From: Faecalicatena sp.
GTDB taxonomy: Bacteria > Bacillota > Clostridia > Lachnospirales > Lachnospiraceae
NCBI GenBank assembly: GCA_009774255.1
Contig: VSNK01000316.1
Location: 1 to 5,949 of the forward strand
Direction: 5' to 3'
DNA: 5,949 bases
Shown here piece by piece: positions 1 to 5,845 of the stretch. Below the pieces are notes generated by a model. The model searched no databases. It had not been told where the DNA came from and saw nothing but the letters and a program-made list of their open reading frames with translations. A program made the translations under genes and the position numbers. Position 1 is the first letter of the stretch. Every line of letters begins with the position of its first letter.

Positions 1-588
1 GGGATGTGCTTCATGTTCGCCCCGGTATACCATTCATCCATGAAATACGCGGCTCCGGTCCGGAAAGAGCTGGGAGTGCGGACCGTATTTAACATTCTCG
101 GGCCTTTGTCCAATCCGGCGGCAGCGACCATGCAGCTTCTCGGAGTCTATGACAAGAAGCTGGTAGAGCCTCTTGCAAAAGTTCTGGGCAATCTGGGGGT
201 GGTCCGCGGTGTTGCGGTATGCGGGGAAGACGGGATGGATGAGATCACTCTGACCGGCGAAACGATCGTATGTGAGATTCGCTATGGGGAGATAACGCGA
301 TACACCATTACGCCGGAGCAGTTTGGGATGAGACGCTGTGGATTGGAGGAGATGATCGGAGGAAATCCGGAAGAAAATGCACGGATCACCCGGGATGTTT
401 TGTCCGGTAAGGAGCAGGGCGCAAAGCGGGATGTAGTCTTGCTGAACGCGGGAATGAGCCTGTATCTTGGGATAGACGGAATTACGCTGGAGGAAGGAAT
501 CCGCAGAGCGGCGGAGCTGATCGACAGCGGAAAGGCCATGGAGAAGCTGGAAGAATTTGTGGCGGCAACGAAAGAATATGAGGCATAA
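1..588 (+). CDS. trpD: Anthranilate phosphoribosyltransferase, C-terminal part (5' end cut by window edge)
   Basis: Transfers the phosphoribosyl group of PRPP to anthranilate, giving N-(5'-phosphoribosyl)anthranilate, the second committed step of tryptophan synthesis in the cytoplasm. The frame is open from base 1, so the ATG at base 4 is almost certainly internal. About 195 residues are visible, roughly the last 55-60% of a family that is usually about 340 residues long. The N-terminal helical domain and the glycine-rich PRPP loop lie outside the window. Visible motifs, counted from the first codon, are FAPVYHSSMK (6-15), the conserved RKELGVRTVFNILGPL segment (21-36) that includes the anthranilate-contacting arginine region, GEDGMDEIT (75-83) whose Asp-Glu pair matches the Mg-binding DE of the family, GGNPEENA (120-127) and LNAG (149-151 region). 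The stop is TAA, followed by 65 nt before trpC with no recognisable terminator, so co-transcription is expected. No truncation or frameshift is visible at the C-terminus. Confidence 0.96.
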   Translation, partial: GMCFMFAPVYHSSMKYAAPVRKELGVRTVFNILGPLSNPAAATMQLLGVYDKKLVEPLAKVLGNLGVVRGVAVCGEDGMDEITLTGETIVCEIRYGEITRYTITPEQFGMRRCGLEEMIGGNPEENARITRDVLSGKEQGAKRDVVLLNAGMSLYLGIDGITLEEGIRRAAELIDSGKAMEKLEEFVAATKEYEA

Positions 589-653
589 AAAATAAGGCTT
601 TCTGGCCGAAAAACAATATGCAGAAGTATGGACAGATCAGAGAGGGATAAGCA

Positions 654-1469
654 ATGATTTTAGATGAAATTGCGGAATCCGCGAAAAAGCGGACAGCGGA
701 AAAGAAGAAGAGAATCTCTTTTGAGGAAATGCGGGCGGCTGCGGAAAAGAAGGCGGCGGAGGAGAAAAGTGCACAAGGGAGTTTTGCGTTTCCTTTTGAG
801 AGGGCGCTGCGGGGGGATGATATTTCATTCATCTGCGAGGTCAAAAAGGCATCGCCCTCCAAAGGCGTGATCGCGGAGCATTTTCCGTATCTGGAGATCG
901 CGGAGGAATATGAAAGAGCGGGAGCGGCAGCGATCTCCTGCCTGACGGAATCGGAATATTTTCTGGGGCAGGACCGTTATCTGGAGGAGATTGCCGGGAG
1001 GGTGAGAATCCCGGTGCTGCGGAAGGATTTTACGGTTGACAGCTATCAGATCTATGAAGCCAAGACGCTGGGGGCGAGCGCGGTTCTTCTGATCTGCGCG
1101 ATCCTCAGTGAGGAGCAGATCAGAGAGTATATTGAGATTGCGGACAGTCTGGGACTTTCGGCTCTGGTGGAGGCTCACGACGAGCAGGAGATCAGTCGGG
1201 CGCTGTCCTGCAGGGCAAGAATCCTTGGAGTGAATAACCGGAATTTAAAGGACTTTACGGTCAATGTGGAAAACAGCCTGAACCTGCGCAGACACGTGCC
1301 GGAGGAGATCATCTTTGTGGCGGAGAGCGGCATCCGCACGGCGGAGGATATCGAAAAGCTGCGGCAGGGCAATGTGCAGGCCGTGCTGATTGGGGAGACG
1401 CTGATGCGCTGCAGAGATAAAAAGGCGATGCTGGAGGAACTGCGGGGAAGGAAGGGATTGTGTGGTTAA
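654..1469 (+). CDS. trpC: Indole-3-glycerol phosphate synthase
   Basis: Closes the indole ring: CdRP is decarboxylated and cyclised to indole-3-glycerol phosphate, the substrate of TrpA. The product is a 271-residue single-domain (beta/alpha)8 barrel, a usual length for the monofunctional enzyme; it is not fused to TrpF as in E. coli. Residues matching the archaeal enzyme's catalytic set are all present: Glu62 and Lys64 in CEVKKASPSKG (61-71), Lys124 in PVLRKDF (120-126), Glu173 in LVEAHDEQE (171-179), Asn194 in GVNNRN (192-197) and Glu224-Ser225 in VAESGI (222-227). The phosphate-binding end is VLIGETLM (244-251). The first 40 residues are Lys/Ala/Glu-rich, consistent with the extra N-terminal helix of the family. 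The ATG start is supported by AGAGAGGG at 639-646, 7 nt upstream. The last 8 nt overlap the GTG start of trpF, suggesting coupled translation. The protein contains no tryptophan. Confidence 0.97.
   Translation: MILDEIAESAKKRTAEKKKRISFEEMRAAAEKKAAEEKSAQGSFAFPFERALRGDDISFICEVKKASPSKGVIAEHFPYLEIAEEYERAGAAAISCLTESEYFLGQDRYLEEIAGRVRIPVLRKDFTVDSYQIYEAKTLGASAVLLICAILSEEQIREYIEIADSLGLSALVEAHDEQEISRALSCRARILGVNNRNLKDFTVNVENSLNLRRHVPEEIIFVAESGIRTAEDIEKLRQGNVQAVLIGETLMRCRDKKAMLEELRGRKGLCG
1448..1464 (+). promoter_or_regulatory. Ribosome binding site and GTG start of trpF, inside the trpC end
   Basis: The purine-rich stretch AAGGAAGGGA (1448-1457) lies inside the last codons of trpC and ends 4-5 nt before a GTG at 1462. 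The GTG frame begins Val-Lys-Val-Lys-Ile-Cys-Gly, the canonical N-terminus of TrpF with the catalytic Cys at position 7. No ATG in this frame fits, so GTG is taken as the start. Because the site sits within translated trpC, ribosomes terminating at the TAA (1467-1469) could re-initiate here. Confidence 0.8.
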
Positions 1470-2082
1470 AGTAAAAATCTGCGGGTTGAAAACCGTAGAG
1501 GATATCCAGATGGCGAACCGTCTCAGGCCGGATTTTATAGGGTTTGTGTTTGCGGGGAAAAAGAGGAGGATCGCGCCGGAGACAGCGGCGGAGATGAAGA
1601 AAGAACTGGCGCCGGAGATCCGAAGTGTCGGAGTGTTTGTCAATGAAGCGATGGAGCAGATCGTCAGCCTTGTCCGAAAGGATGTTCTGGACTTTATACA
1701 GCTTCACGGAGATGAAGATGAAGCTTATATCCGGCGGCTCAAAGAACGAACGGACAGACCGGTCATAAAGGCTGTCCGGGTGCGGAGCCGGGAGGATATC
1801 CTGCAGGCCGGAGGGCTGCCCTGTGAATATCTGCTTCTGGATACCTATCAGGCAGACACATACGGGGGCAGCGGGGAGACATTTCGGTGGGAGCTGATTC
1901 CGGAACTGGAAAAGCCGTTCTTCCTGGCAGGCGGACTGAGCGCGGATAATGTGGCGCAGGCGCTGAAATGCTGCCGGCCGTGGGCGGTGGATGTGAGCAG
2001 CTCTGTGGAGACGGACGGCAGGAAAGACGAAGAGAAGGTAAGAACATTTATGGAAGCCGTGCGCAGGTCAGGAGCTGAATAA
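1462..2082 (+). CDS. trpF: Phosphoribosylanthranilate isomerase
   Basis: Catalyses the Amadori rearrangement of N-(5'-phosphoribosyl)anthranilate to CdRP, the reaction between TrpD and TrpC. The 206-residue protein has the usual size of the monofunctional (beta/alpha)8 enzyme. The general base is Cys7 in KICG (5-8) and the general acid is Asp127 in LLLDTY (124-129). Other family landmarks are FIGFVF (25-30), VGVFVN (56-61), IQLHGDE (79-85), the phosphate-binding GGSGETF (135-141), LAGGLSADN (155-163) and AVDVSSSVE (175-183). In the last motif a Ser occupies the place where many homologues have Gly (DVSSGVE); I regard this as a common clostridial variant. The gene starts with GTG and overlaps trpC by 8 nt, then is followed by an unusually long 99-nt gap to trpB. 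Gene order trpC-trpF places successive or adjacent pathway steps together. The protein has only two tryptophans. Confidence 0.96.
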   Translation: MVKVKICGLKTVEDIQMANRLRPDFIGFVFAGKKRRIAPETAAEMKKELAPEIRSVGVFVNEAMEQIVSLVRKDVLDFIQLHGDEDEAYIRRLKERTDRPVIKAVRVRSREDILQAGGLPCEYLLLDTYQADTYGGSGETFRWELIPELEKPFFLAGGLSADNVAQALKCCRPWAVDVSSSVETDGRKDEEKVRTFMEAVRRSGAE

Positions 2083-2181
2083 ATGGATGGCGATATTTAT
2101 CCGGTTATTCATGCAACCTGTGCAGGATGAGATAAAAGAACAGGCAAGGAATGTTTTATATCAGAAAGAGAGGATGAAAAT
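2083..2181 (+). other. trpF-trpB intergenic region with a 15-codon mini-ORF
   Basis: This 99-nt spacer is the longest gap inside the trp gene run. An ATG directly abuts the trpF stop (TAAATG) and opens a 15-codon frame ending at TGA 2128-2130, reading MDGDIYPVIHATCAG. It has no Trp codons, so it is not a classical trp leader peptide, and I do not recognise it. There is no strong hairpin with a T-run, so no terminator is called. A weak imperfect stem can be drawn from ATCCGGTT (2099-2106 region) to AACC and GGAT. At the right end AGAGAGGA (2167-2174) is a good ribosome binding site for trpB, 7 nt before its ATG. The spacer may simply be degraded sequence. Confidence 0.45.
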
Positions 2182-3384
2182 ATGAGCAGTAGTGAGATAG
2201 GCCGAAAAGGCCGATACGGTCAATATGGAGGGCAGTACATCCCGGAAACGCTGATGAACGCGGTTCACGAGCTGGAGGCAGCCTATGAGAAGTACAGCCA
2301 TGACCCGGAATTTATCCGGGAGCTGGATGACCTGATGAAAAACTATGCGGGACGTCCCTCCATGCTGTATTTTGCGGAGAAAATGACGAAGGACCTGGGA
2401 GGGGCTAAAATCTATATCAAGCGCGAGGACCTGAACCATACCGGTTCCCACAAGATCAACAATGTGCTGGGGCAGGTGCTTTTAGCTAAGAAAATGGGCA
2501 AGACCAGGGTCATCGCGGAGACTGGCGCCGGGCAGCACGGGGTGGCGACAGCGACAGCGGCAGCACTGATGGGGATGGAATGTGAGATCTTTATGGGGAA
2601 GGAAGACACCGACCGACAGGCGCTGAATGTATACCGGATGGAGCTTCTGGGGGCGAAAGTCCACGCGGTGACCAGCGGGACGCAGACGTTGAAGGACGCG
2701 GTCAACGAGACCATGCGGGAGTGGACGAAGCGGATGGATGATACCCTGTATGTGCTGGGTTCCGTGATGGGGCCGCATCCATTTCCCATGATCGTGCGGG
2801 ATTTCCAGAAGATCATCGGGGAGGAGATCAAGGAGCAGCTTGCAGAGCGGGAAGGGAAACTTCCGGACGCGGTGATCGCCTGCGTGGGCGGCGGGAGCAA
2901 TGCCATGGGGGCGTTTTATGAATTTATCCAATATCCCCAGGTTCGGCTGATCGGATGTGAGGCGGCAGGGCTGGGCATCGATACGGAAAAGCATGCGGCG
3001 GCCATCGCGAAGGGAAGCACAGGGGTTTTCCACGGTATGAAATCCATTTTCTGCCAGGACGAATACGGACAGATCGCACCGGTCTATTCCATTTCCGCGG
3101 GGCTGGATTACCCGGGGATCGGGCCGGAGCATGCAAGGCTGGCGGAGACGAAGAGGGCGGAGTATGTGCCTGTCACGGACGAGGAGGCGGTTCGGGCCTT
3201 TGAATACCTGTCCAGGGAGGAAGGCATCATTCCGGCGGTGGAGAGCGCTCATGCGGTGGCTCATGCCATGAAGCTGGCGCCCACGATGGAAAAGGAGCAG
3301 ATCATTGTGATTAATCTGTCCGGACGGGGGGATAAGGACGTGGCGGCAATCGCAAGATACAGGGGGGTAGAGATTTATGAGTAG
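2182..3384 (+). CDS. trpB: Tryptophan synthase beta chain
   Basis: PLP enzyme that condenses indole, channelled from TrpA, with L-serine to make L-tryptophan in the alpha2-beta2 complex. The 400-residue length and motifs fit the standard TrpB1 type that pairs with TrpA, not the longer TrpB2 type. It opens with GRYGQYGGQYIPETL (10-24). The Schiff-base lysine is Lys91 in HTGSHKINN (86-94), the catalytic glutamate is Glu113 in AETGAGQHG (112-120), the PLP phosphate loop is GGGSN (236-240), and Ser380 in NLSGRGDKD (378-386) should contact the pyridine nitrogen. SAGLDYPGIGPEHA (305-318) carries Asp309, equivalent to the Asp305 that closes the COMM domain in the enteric enzyme. All key residues are intact. 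The start is an ATG 7 nt after AGAGAGGA, and the 3' end overlaps trpA by 8 nt, which suits a 1:1 complex made by coupled translation. Confidence 0.98.
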   Translation: MSSSEIGRKGRYGQYGGQYIPETLMNAVHELEAAYEKYSHDPEFIRELDDLMKNYAGRPSMLYFAEKMTKDLGGAKIYIKREDLNHTGSHKINNVLGQVLLAKKMGKTRVIAETGAGQHGVATATAAALMGMECEIFMGKEDTDRQALNVYRMELLGAKVHAVTSGTQTLKDAVNETMREWTKRMDDTLYVLGSVMGPHPFPMIVRDFQKIIGEEIKEQLAEREGKLPDAVIACVGGGSNAMGAFYEFIQYPQVRLIGCEAAGLGIDTEKHAAAIAKGSTGVFHGMKSIFCQDEYGQIAPVYSISAGLDYPGIGPEHARLAETKRAEYVPVTDEEAVRAFEYLSREEGIIPAVESAHAVAHAMKLAPTMEKEQIIVINLSGRGDKDVAAIARYRGVEIYE

Positions 3385-4159
3385 GATAGGAAACGCATTT
3401 CAGAATCAAAAAGCATTTATCCCGTTTGTGACGGGAGGAGATCCGACACTTGACATTACGGAGCAGCTTTTGTATGCTATGGAGGAGGCAGGAGCAGATC
3501 TGATTGAGATCGGAATCCCATTTTCAGATCCCATCGCGGAGGGCGTGGTGATCCAGGAGGCAAATGAACGGGCCCTCGCGGCGGGATGCACCACGGATAA
3601 GCTCTTTGACATGGTTCGGCGGGCAAGGCAGAAGGTCACGGTGCCGATGGTATTTCTCACCTATCTGAATCCCATTTATACTTACGGAAAAGAGCAGTTC
3701 ATGAAGCGCTGCAGGGAGTGCGGGATCGACGGCATCATCGTGCCGGATATGCCCTATGAGGAGAAAGGGGAGCTTGCAGGAGTCTGTGAAGAATACGGAG
3801 TAGATATTATTTCCCTGATCGCGCCTACTTCGAAGGAGCGGGTCCGGATGATCGCCGGGGAAGCAAAGGGATATATTTACTGCGTGTCCTCTCTGGGCGT
3901 GACGGGCGTGCGAAGCGAGATCAAGACGGATATCGCGGGGATGGTAAAGCTGGTCAGGGAGACCACGGAGATTCCCTGTGCGGTGGGCTTCGGGATCTCC
4001 ACGCCGGAGCAGGCACGGAAGATGGCAGAGGTGTCCGACGGCGCGATCGTAGGAAGCGCGATTGTGAAGATCGTTGCGCAGTATGGAGAAGACTGTGTGC
4101 CTTATGTAGCAGAATATGTGAGAACAATGAAAGCTTCCTGTTTACAGGCAGGACGGTGA
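3377..4159 (+). CDS. trpA: Tryptophan synthase alpha chain, with Glu at the Asp60 position
   Basis: Cleaves indole-3-glycerol phosphate to indole and glyceraldehyde-3-phosphate and passes indole to TrpB through the intersubunit tunnel. It is a 260-residue (beta/alpha)8 barrel of usual length. Catalytic Glu44 (Glu49 in the Salmonella enzyme) lies in LIEIGIPFSDP (42-52). The second catalytic acid, Asp60 in Salmonella, aligns with Glu55 here (PIAEGVVIQ, 52-60), and the Pro two residues later is Val57. The mobile loop 6 motif SSLGVTGVR (171-179) keeps the threonine (Thr176) that organises the closed state. The phosphate site is represented by GFGIS (204-208) and VGSAIV (225-230). LTYLNPIYTYG (94-104) is typical. 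The ATG overlaps the trpB end by 8 nt, and AGGGGGG (3361-3367) inside trpB serves as ribosome binding site. The protein contains no tryptophan. The fold and family are certain; only the acid substitution is notable. Confidence 0.97.
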   Translation: MSRIGNAFQNQKAFIPFVTGGDPTLDITEQLLYAMEEAGADLIEIGIPFSDPIAEGVVIQEANERALAAGCTTDKLFDMVRRARQKVTVPMVFLTYLNPIYTYGKEQFMKRCRECGIDGIIVPDMPYEEKGELAGVCEEYGVDIISLIAPTSKERVRMIAGEAKGYIYCVSSLGVTGVRSEIKTDIAGMVKLVRETTEIPCAVGFGISTPEQARKMAEVSDGAIVGSAIVKIVAQYGEDCVPYVAEYVRTMKASCLQAGR

Positions 4160-4191
4160 GGTGCGGGCTGTCTGTGATTTGTTATGCTAGG

Positions 4192-4208
4192 AAAGGAGTG
4201 CTGTCGTG
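4192..4208 (+). promoter_or_regulatory. Ribosome binding site and GTG start of the aldo/keto reductase gene
   Basis: AAAGGAG at 4192-4198 lies 7 nt before a GTG at 4206, an ideal spacing. From this GTG the protein begins Met-Lys-Tyr-Val-Glu-Ile-Pro, a normal reductase N-terminus just ahead of the first beta hairpin. The next in-frame ATG lies well inside the barrel, so GTG is preferred. The 46-nt gap after the trpA TGA shows no hairpin with a T-run. A TATGCT near 4183-4188 resembles a -10 box, but no convincing -35 lies 16-18 nt before it. Confidence 0.8.
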
Positions 4209-5162
4209 AAGTATGTAGAAATTCCTTATGTGAAGAAAAAGGTTTCCCGGATTTTGTACGGGACAGCTGCGCCGCCGTTTATGGAGGGCGGGGACGGGAA
4301 CGAACTGTTAGACGCCATGTATGCTCTGGGAATCAATACATTTGATTCGGCGCGGGTGTACGGCGGGGCGGAAACGTCGCTGGGAAAATGGATCGAGGAG
4401 CGGAAAATGCGGGATAAAATCGTCATTCTTTCCAAATGCGCCCACCCGGATCCCTCCGGAAGGAAACGGGTCAATGAAAAGGAGATCCGGGAAGATTATG
4501 CAACGTCCATCGAAGAGCTCCGGACGGATTATATCGATATCTATCTGCTGCACAGGGATGATCCGGAGGTGCCTGTGGGGGAGATCGTGGAGATTCTCAA
4601 TGCCATGCACGAGGAGGGGAAGATCGGCGCGTTCGGAGGCTCCAACTGGACCCACCGGAGGATTGCAGAGGCAAATGCGTATGCCGAAGAGCATCATCTA
4701 ATTCCGTTTACCGTATCCAGCCCGCATTTCAGCCTGGCGGAGCAGGTTCAGGATCCTTGGGGCGGCGGCTGTGTGACCATCTCCGGCCCTTCCAATGAGG
4801 CGGCAAGGGAATGGTATCTAAGCCAGGGGATGCCAGTCATCGCTTATTCCAGTTTGTCCCATGGATTTTTATCCGGAAGGGTGAAGAGTGGGGAACGTGA
4901 GAAGGCGGGCCAGATTCTGGATGAATTCGCAATGAAGGGGTATGGATGTGCGGATAACTTTGAACGGCTGCGCAGATGCGAGGAGCTGGCGGAGAAAAAG
5001 CAGTGTACGGTGTCCCAGATCGCTATGGCATGGATCTTTTGGCAGAAGCTGAATACGCTGGCGGTCGTCAGCACTTCCAGCGCGGAAAGGATGCAGGCCA
5101 ATATTGACGCCATGTCGATGAAAATGAGTGAGGAAGAGGCGGCGTATCTGGATTTGTTGTAG
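4206..5162 (+). CDS. Aldo/keto reductase family oxidoreductase
   Basis: Predicted cytoplasmic NADP(H)-dependent oxidoreductase with a (beta/alpha)8 barrel; the substrate cannot be read from sequence. The 318-residue length is normal for the superfamily. The full catalytic tetrad is visible: Asp47 and Tyr52 in NTFDSARVYGGAE (44-56), Lys77 in ILSKCAHPD (74-82) and His116 in DIYLLHRDDP (111-120). GKIGAFGGSNW (138-148) and the late STSSAERMQANI segment (289-300) match the cofactor-binding end, the latter probably contacting the 2'-phosphate of NADPH. A central insert containing DPWGGGCVTISGP (183-195) resembles a clostridial subgroup usually annotated only as predicted oxidoreductase. It is probably the distal gene of the trp transcription unit, given the 46-nt gap and the terminator after it. 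Unlike the trp enzymes (3 Trp in about 1,330 visible residues) it contains 6 Trp, so it does not share their tryptophan-sparing composition. A role in tryptophan metabolism is unproven. Confidence 0.92.
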   Translation: MKYVEIPYVKKKVSRILYGTAAPPFMEGGDGNELLDAMYALGINTFDSARVYGGAETSLGKWIEERKMRDKIVILSKCAHPDPSGRKRVNEKEIREDYATSIEELRTDYIDIYLLHRDDPEVPVGEIVEILNAMHEEGKIGAFGGSNWTHRRIAEANAYAEEHHLIPFTVSSPHFSLAEQVQDPWGGGCVTISGPSNEAAREWYLSQGMPVIAYSSLSHGFLSGRVKSGEREKAGQILDEFAMKGYGCADNFERLRRCEELAEKKQCTVSQIAMAWIFWQKLNTLAVVSTSSAERMQANIDAMSMKMSEEEAAYLDLL

Positions 5163-5174
5163 TGATTCATTCAG

Positions 5175-5225
5175 AAAAAGTAAGCCTGCCTGTAAACGTT
5201 ATGTTGACAGGGCAGGCTTATTTTA
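5175..5225. terminator. Bidirectional rho-independent terminator between the reductase gene and hicB
   Basis: TAAGCCTGCC (5181-5190) pairs perfectly with GGCAGGCTTA (5211-5220). After one bulged G at 5210, TGT (5191-5193) pairs with ACA (5207-5209), giving a stem of about 13 bp with a 13-nt loop. On the plus strand the stem runs into TTTTAT (5221 on), and on the minus strand it is followed by C then TTTTT (complement of 5175-5179). It therefore suits termination of both the rightward trp/reductase transcript and the leftward hicA-hicB transcript. The stem is only a few bases from the hicB stop codon. Confidence 0.85.
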
Positions 5226-5603
5226 TGCGAGATTAAGCTGTTCTTTCAATGCATCTTGTAAAACCTTGGACAGACTGATATTTCGTTCTTCGGCTTCTTT
5301 CGCCAGCCACGCAGGAATGGACAGCATTTTTTTCACAGCTCTTGTATCGCGGCGGTATGCGTCTACATCTGTAGAAATATACGTTGTCTGGCCATCTGCT
5401 GTCTGAATATCCGCTATGCTGGACGGAACCGGGATTTCCTGCCTATGTTCTATAAGACTTACCAGATACAGCCCCAACGCTTCCCGTGCCATTTCCATAG
5501 TTTCTTCCAGCGTGCTTCCGTTCGTGAAACATCCGGACAGATCAGGAAATTCCACCCAATAACCTTCTTCTTCATGGATAATTGCAGGATATACTTTTGT
5601 CAT
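5223..5603 (-). CDS. hicB: HicB-family antitoxin (type II toxin-antitoxin)
   Basis: Predicted antitoxin that binds and blocks the HicA mRNA interferase and represses its own operon. The 126-residue protein has the two-part HicB architecture. Residues 1 to about 60 form the partial RNase H-like HicB fold (YPAIIHEEEGYWVEFPDLSG, 5-24, then the TLEETMEMAREAL helix at 31-43). Residues about 88-124 look like a ribbon-helix-helix DNA-binding domain, with strand AVKKMLSIP (89-97) and helices through AEERNISLSKVLQDALKEQL (104-123). The linker of about 61-87 is polar. The ATG at 5603 is chosen because AAAGGAG lies 9 nt upstream; a TTG two codons earlier would be only 3 nt from that site. It is 42 nt downstream of the hicA stop, the classical toxin-first order. 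Composition is more AT-rich than the trp genes. It is complete, although its toxin partner is frameshifted. Confidence 0.92.
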   Translation of the reverse strand: MTKVYPAIIHEEEGYWVEFPDLSGCFTNGSTLEETMEMAREALGLYLVSLIEHRQEIPVPSSIADIQTADGQTTYISTDVDAYRRDTRAVKKMLSIPAWLAKEAEERNISLSKVLQDALKEQLNLA

Positions 5604-5612
5604 ACCCAATAA

Positions 5613-5619
5613 CTCCTTT
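5613..5619 (-). promoter_or_regulatory. Ribosome binding site of hicB
   Basis: Read on the minus strand this is AAAGGAG, 9 nt before the ATG at 5603-5601. It gives hicB its own initiation site, so antitoxin translation need not depend on reading through hicA, which here terminates early. It decides between the ATG and the more upstream TTG at 5609. Confidence 0.8.
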
Positions 5620-5645
5620 CTTTTTGGTTTTGGAAAGGCAGGGAT

Positions 5646-5821
5646 TTATTTCAGCCCCGCCTTCTTCATGAGTGCATGAAGTAAGCCTTTCTGGATGTCT
5701 GTATTGTGAACCGGAACGGATATCGATTGCCCATTTTTAACCATGATGTGATGACTTCCGTTTACTCGATCTAATACCCATCCATCTTTTTTTACAGTTT
5801 CACAAGTTCTTTTCCTTTCAT
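5646..5821 (-). pseudogene. hicA: HicA-family mRNA interferase toxin, disrupted by a 1-nt frameshift
   Basis: HicA toxins are small double-stranded-RNA-binding-fold proteins that cleave mRNA using a conserved histidine. From ATG 5821-5819 the frame reads MKGKELVKL and then stops at TAA (5794-5792). In the -1 frame the rest of the toxin continues: KKDGWVLDRVNGSHHIMV, then the VPVHNTDI segment and a C-terminal HALMKKAGLK, ending at TAA 5648-5646. The Gly-Ser-His-His catalytic motif is preserved. The interval is 176 nt, exactly one base short of 59 codons, so restoring one base gives a 58-residue protein of normal HicA size. For example, CTGTTA in place of CTGTA would read Leu-Leu before Lys-Lys-Asp-Gly-Trp. 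The lesion abuts a run of seven A. The downstream frame has no usable start before its internal ATG within SHHIM. A real mutation or a sequencing or assembly error next to the homopolymer are both possible. Confidence 0.85.
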
Positions 5822-5824
5822 GGC

Positions 5825-5833
5825 TTCCTCCTT
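5825..5833 (-). promoter_or_regulatory. Ribosome binding site of hicA
   Basis: Minus-strand AAGGAGGAA, a near-perfect Shine-Dalgarno sequence, ends a few bases before the ATG at 5821-5819. It supports that ATG as the authentic start of the toxin gene even though the frame is broken nine codons later, and shows that the initiation region has not decayed. Confidence 0.8.
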
Positions 5834-5845
5834 ATAGTCTTATCG

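Noticed and set aside
589..653. Possible regulatory element in the trpD-trpC gap
   Set aside because: Only short, weak inverted repeats are present and there is no T-run; the gap shows just the trpC ribosome binding site.
1245..1707. Two overlapping 132-codon minus-strand frames across the trpC/trpF junction
   Set aside because: They are antisense to trpC and trpF, low-complexity in translation and without a ribosome binding site; they are shadows.
2083..2181. Attenuator or trp leader between trpF and trpB
   Set aside because: The mini-ORF has no Trp codons and no terminator-type stem with a T-run follows; only a weak, bulged stem can be drawn.
2482..3264. 260-codon open frame on the minus strand inside trpB
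   Set aside because: It is wholly antisense to an unmistakable trpB, and its Arg/Pro/His-rich translation is typical of a complement-strand shadow of GC-rich coding sequence.
5128..5406. 92-codon plus-strand frame over the end of the reductase and hicB
   Set aside because: It runs through the terminator hairpin and is antisense to hicB, which has clear family motifs; no start signal is seen.
5646..5821. Programmed ribosomal frameshifting in hicA
   Set aside because: The in-frame TAA precedes the A run, and the sequence at the required -1 shift is not a known slippery heptamer, so simple mutation or base loss is more likely.
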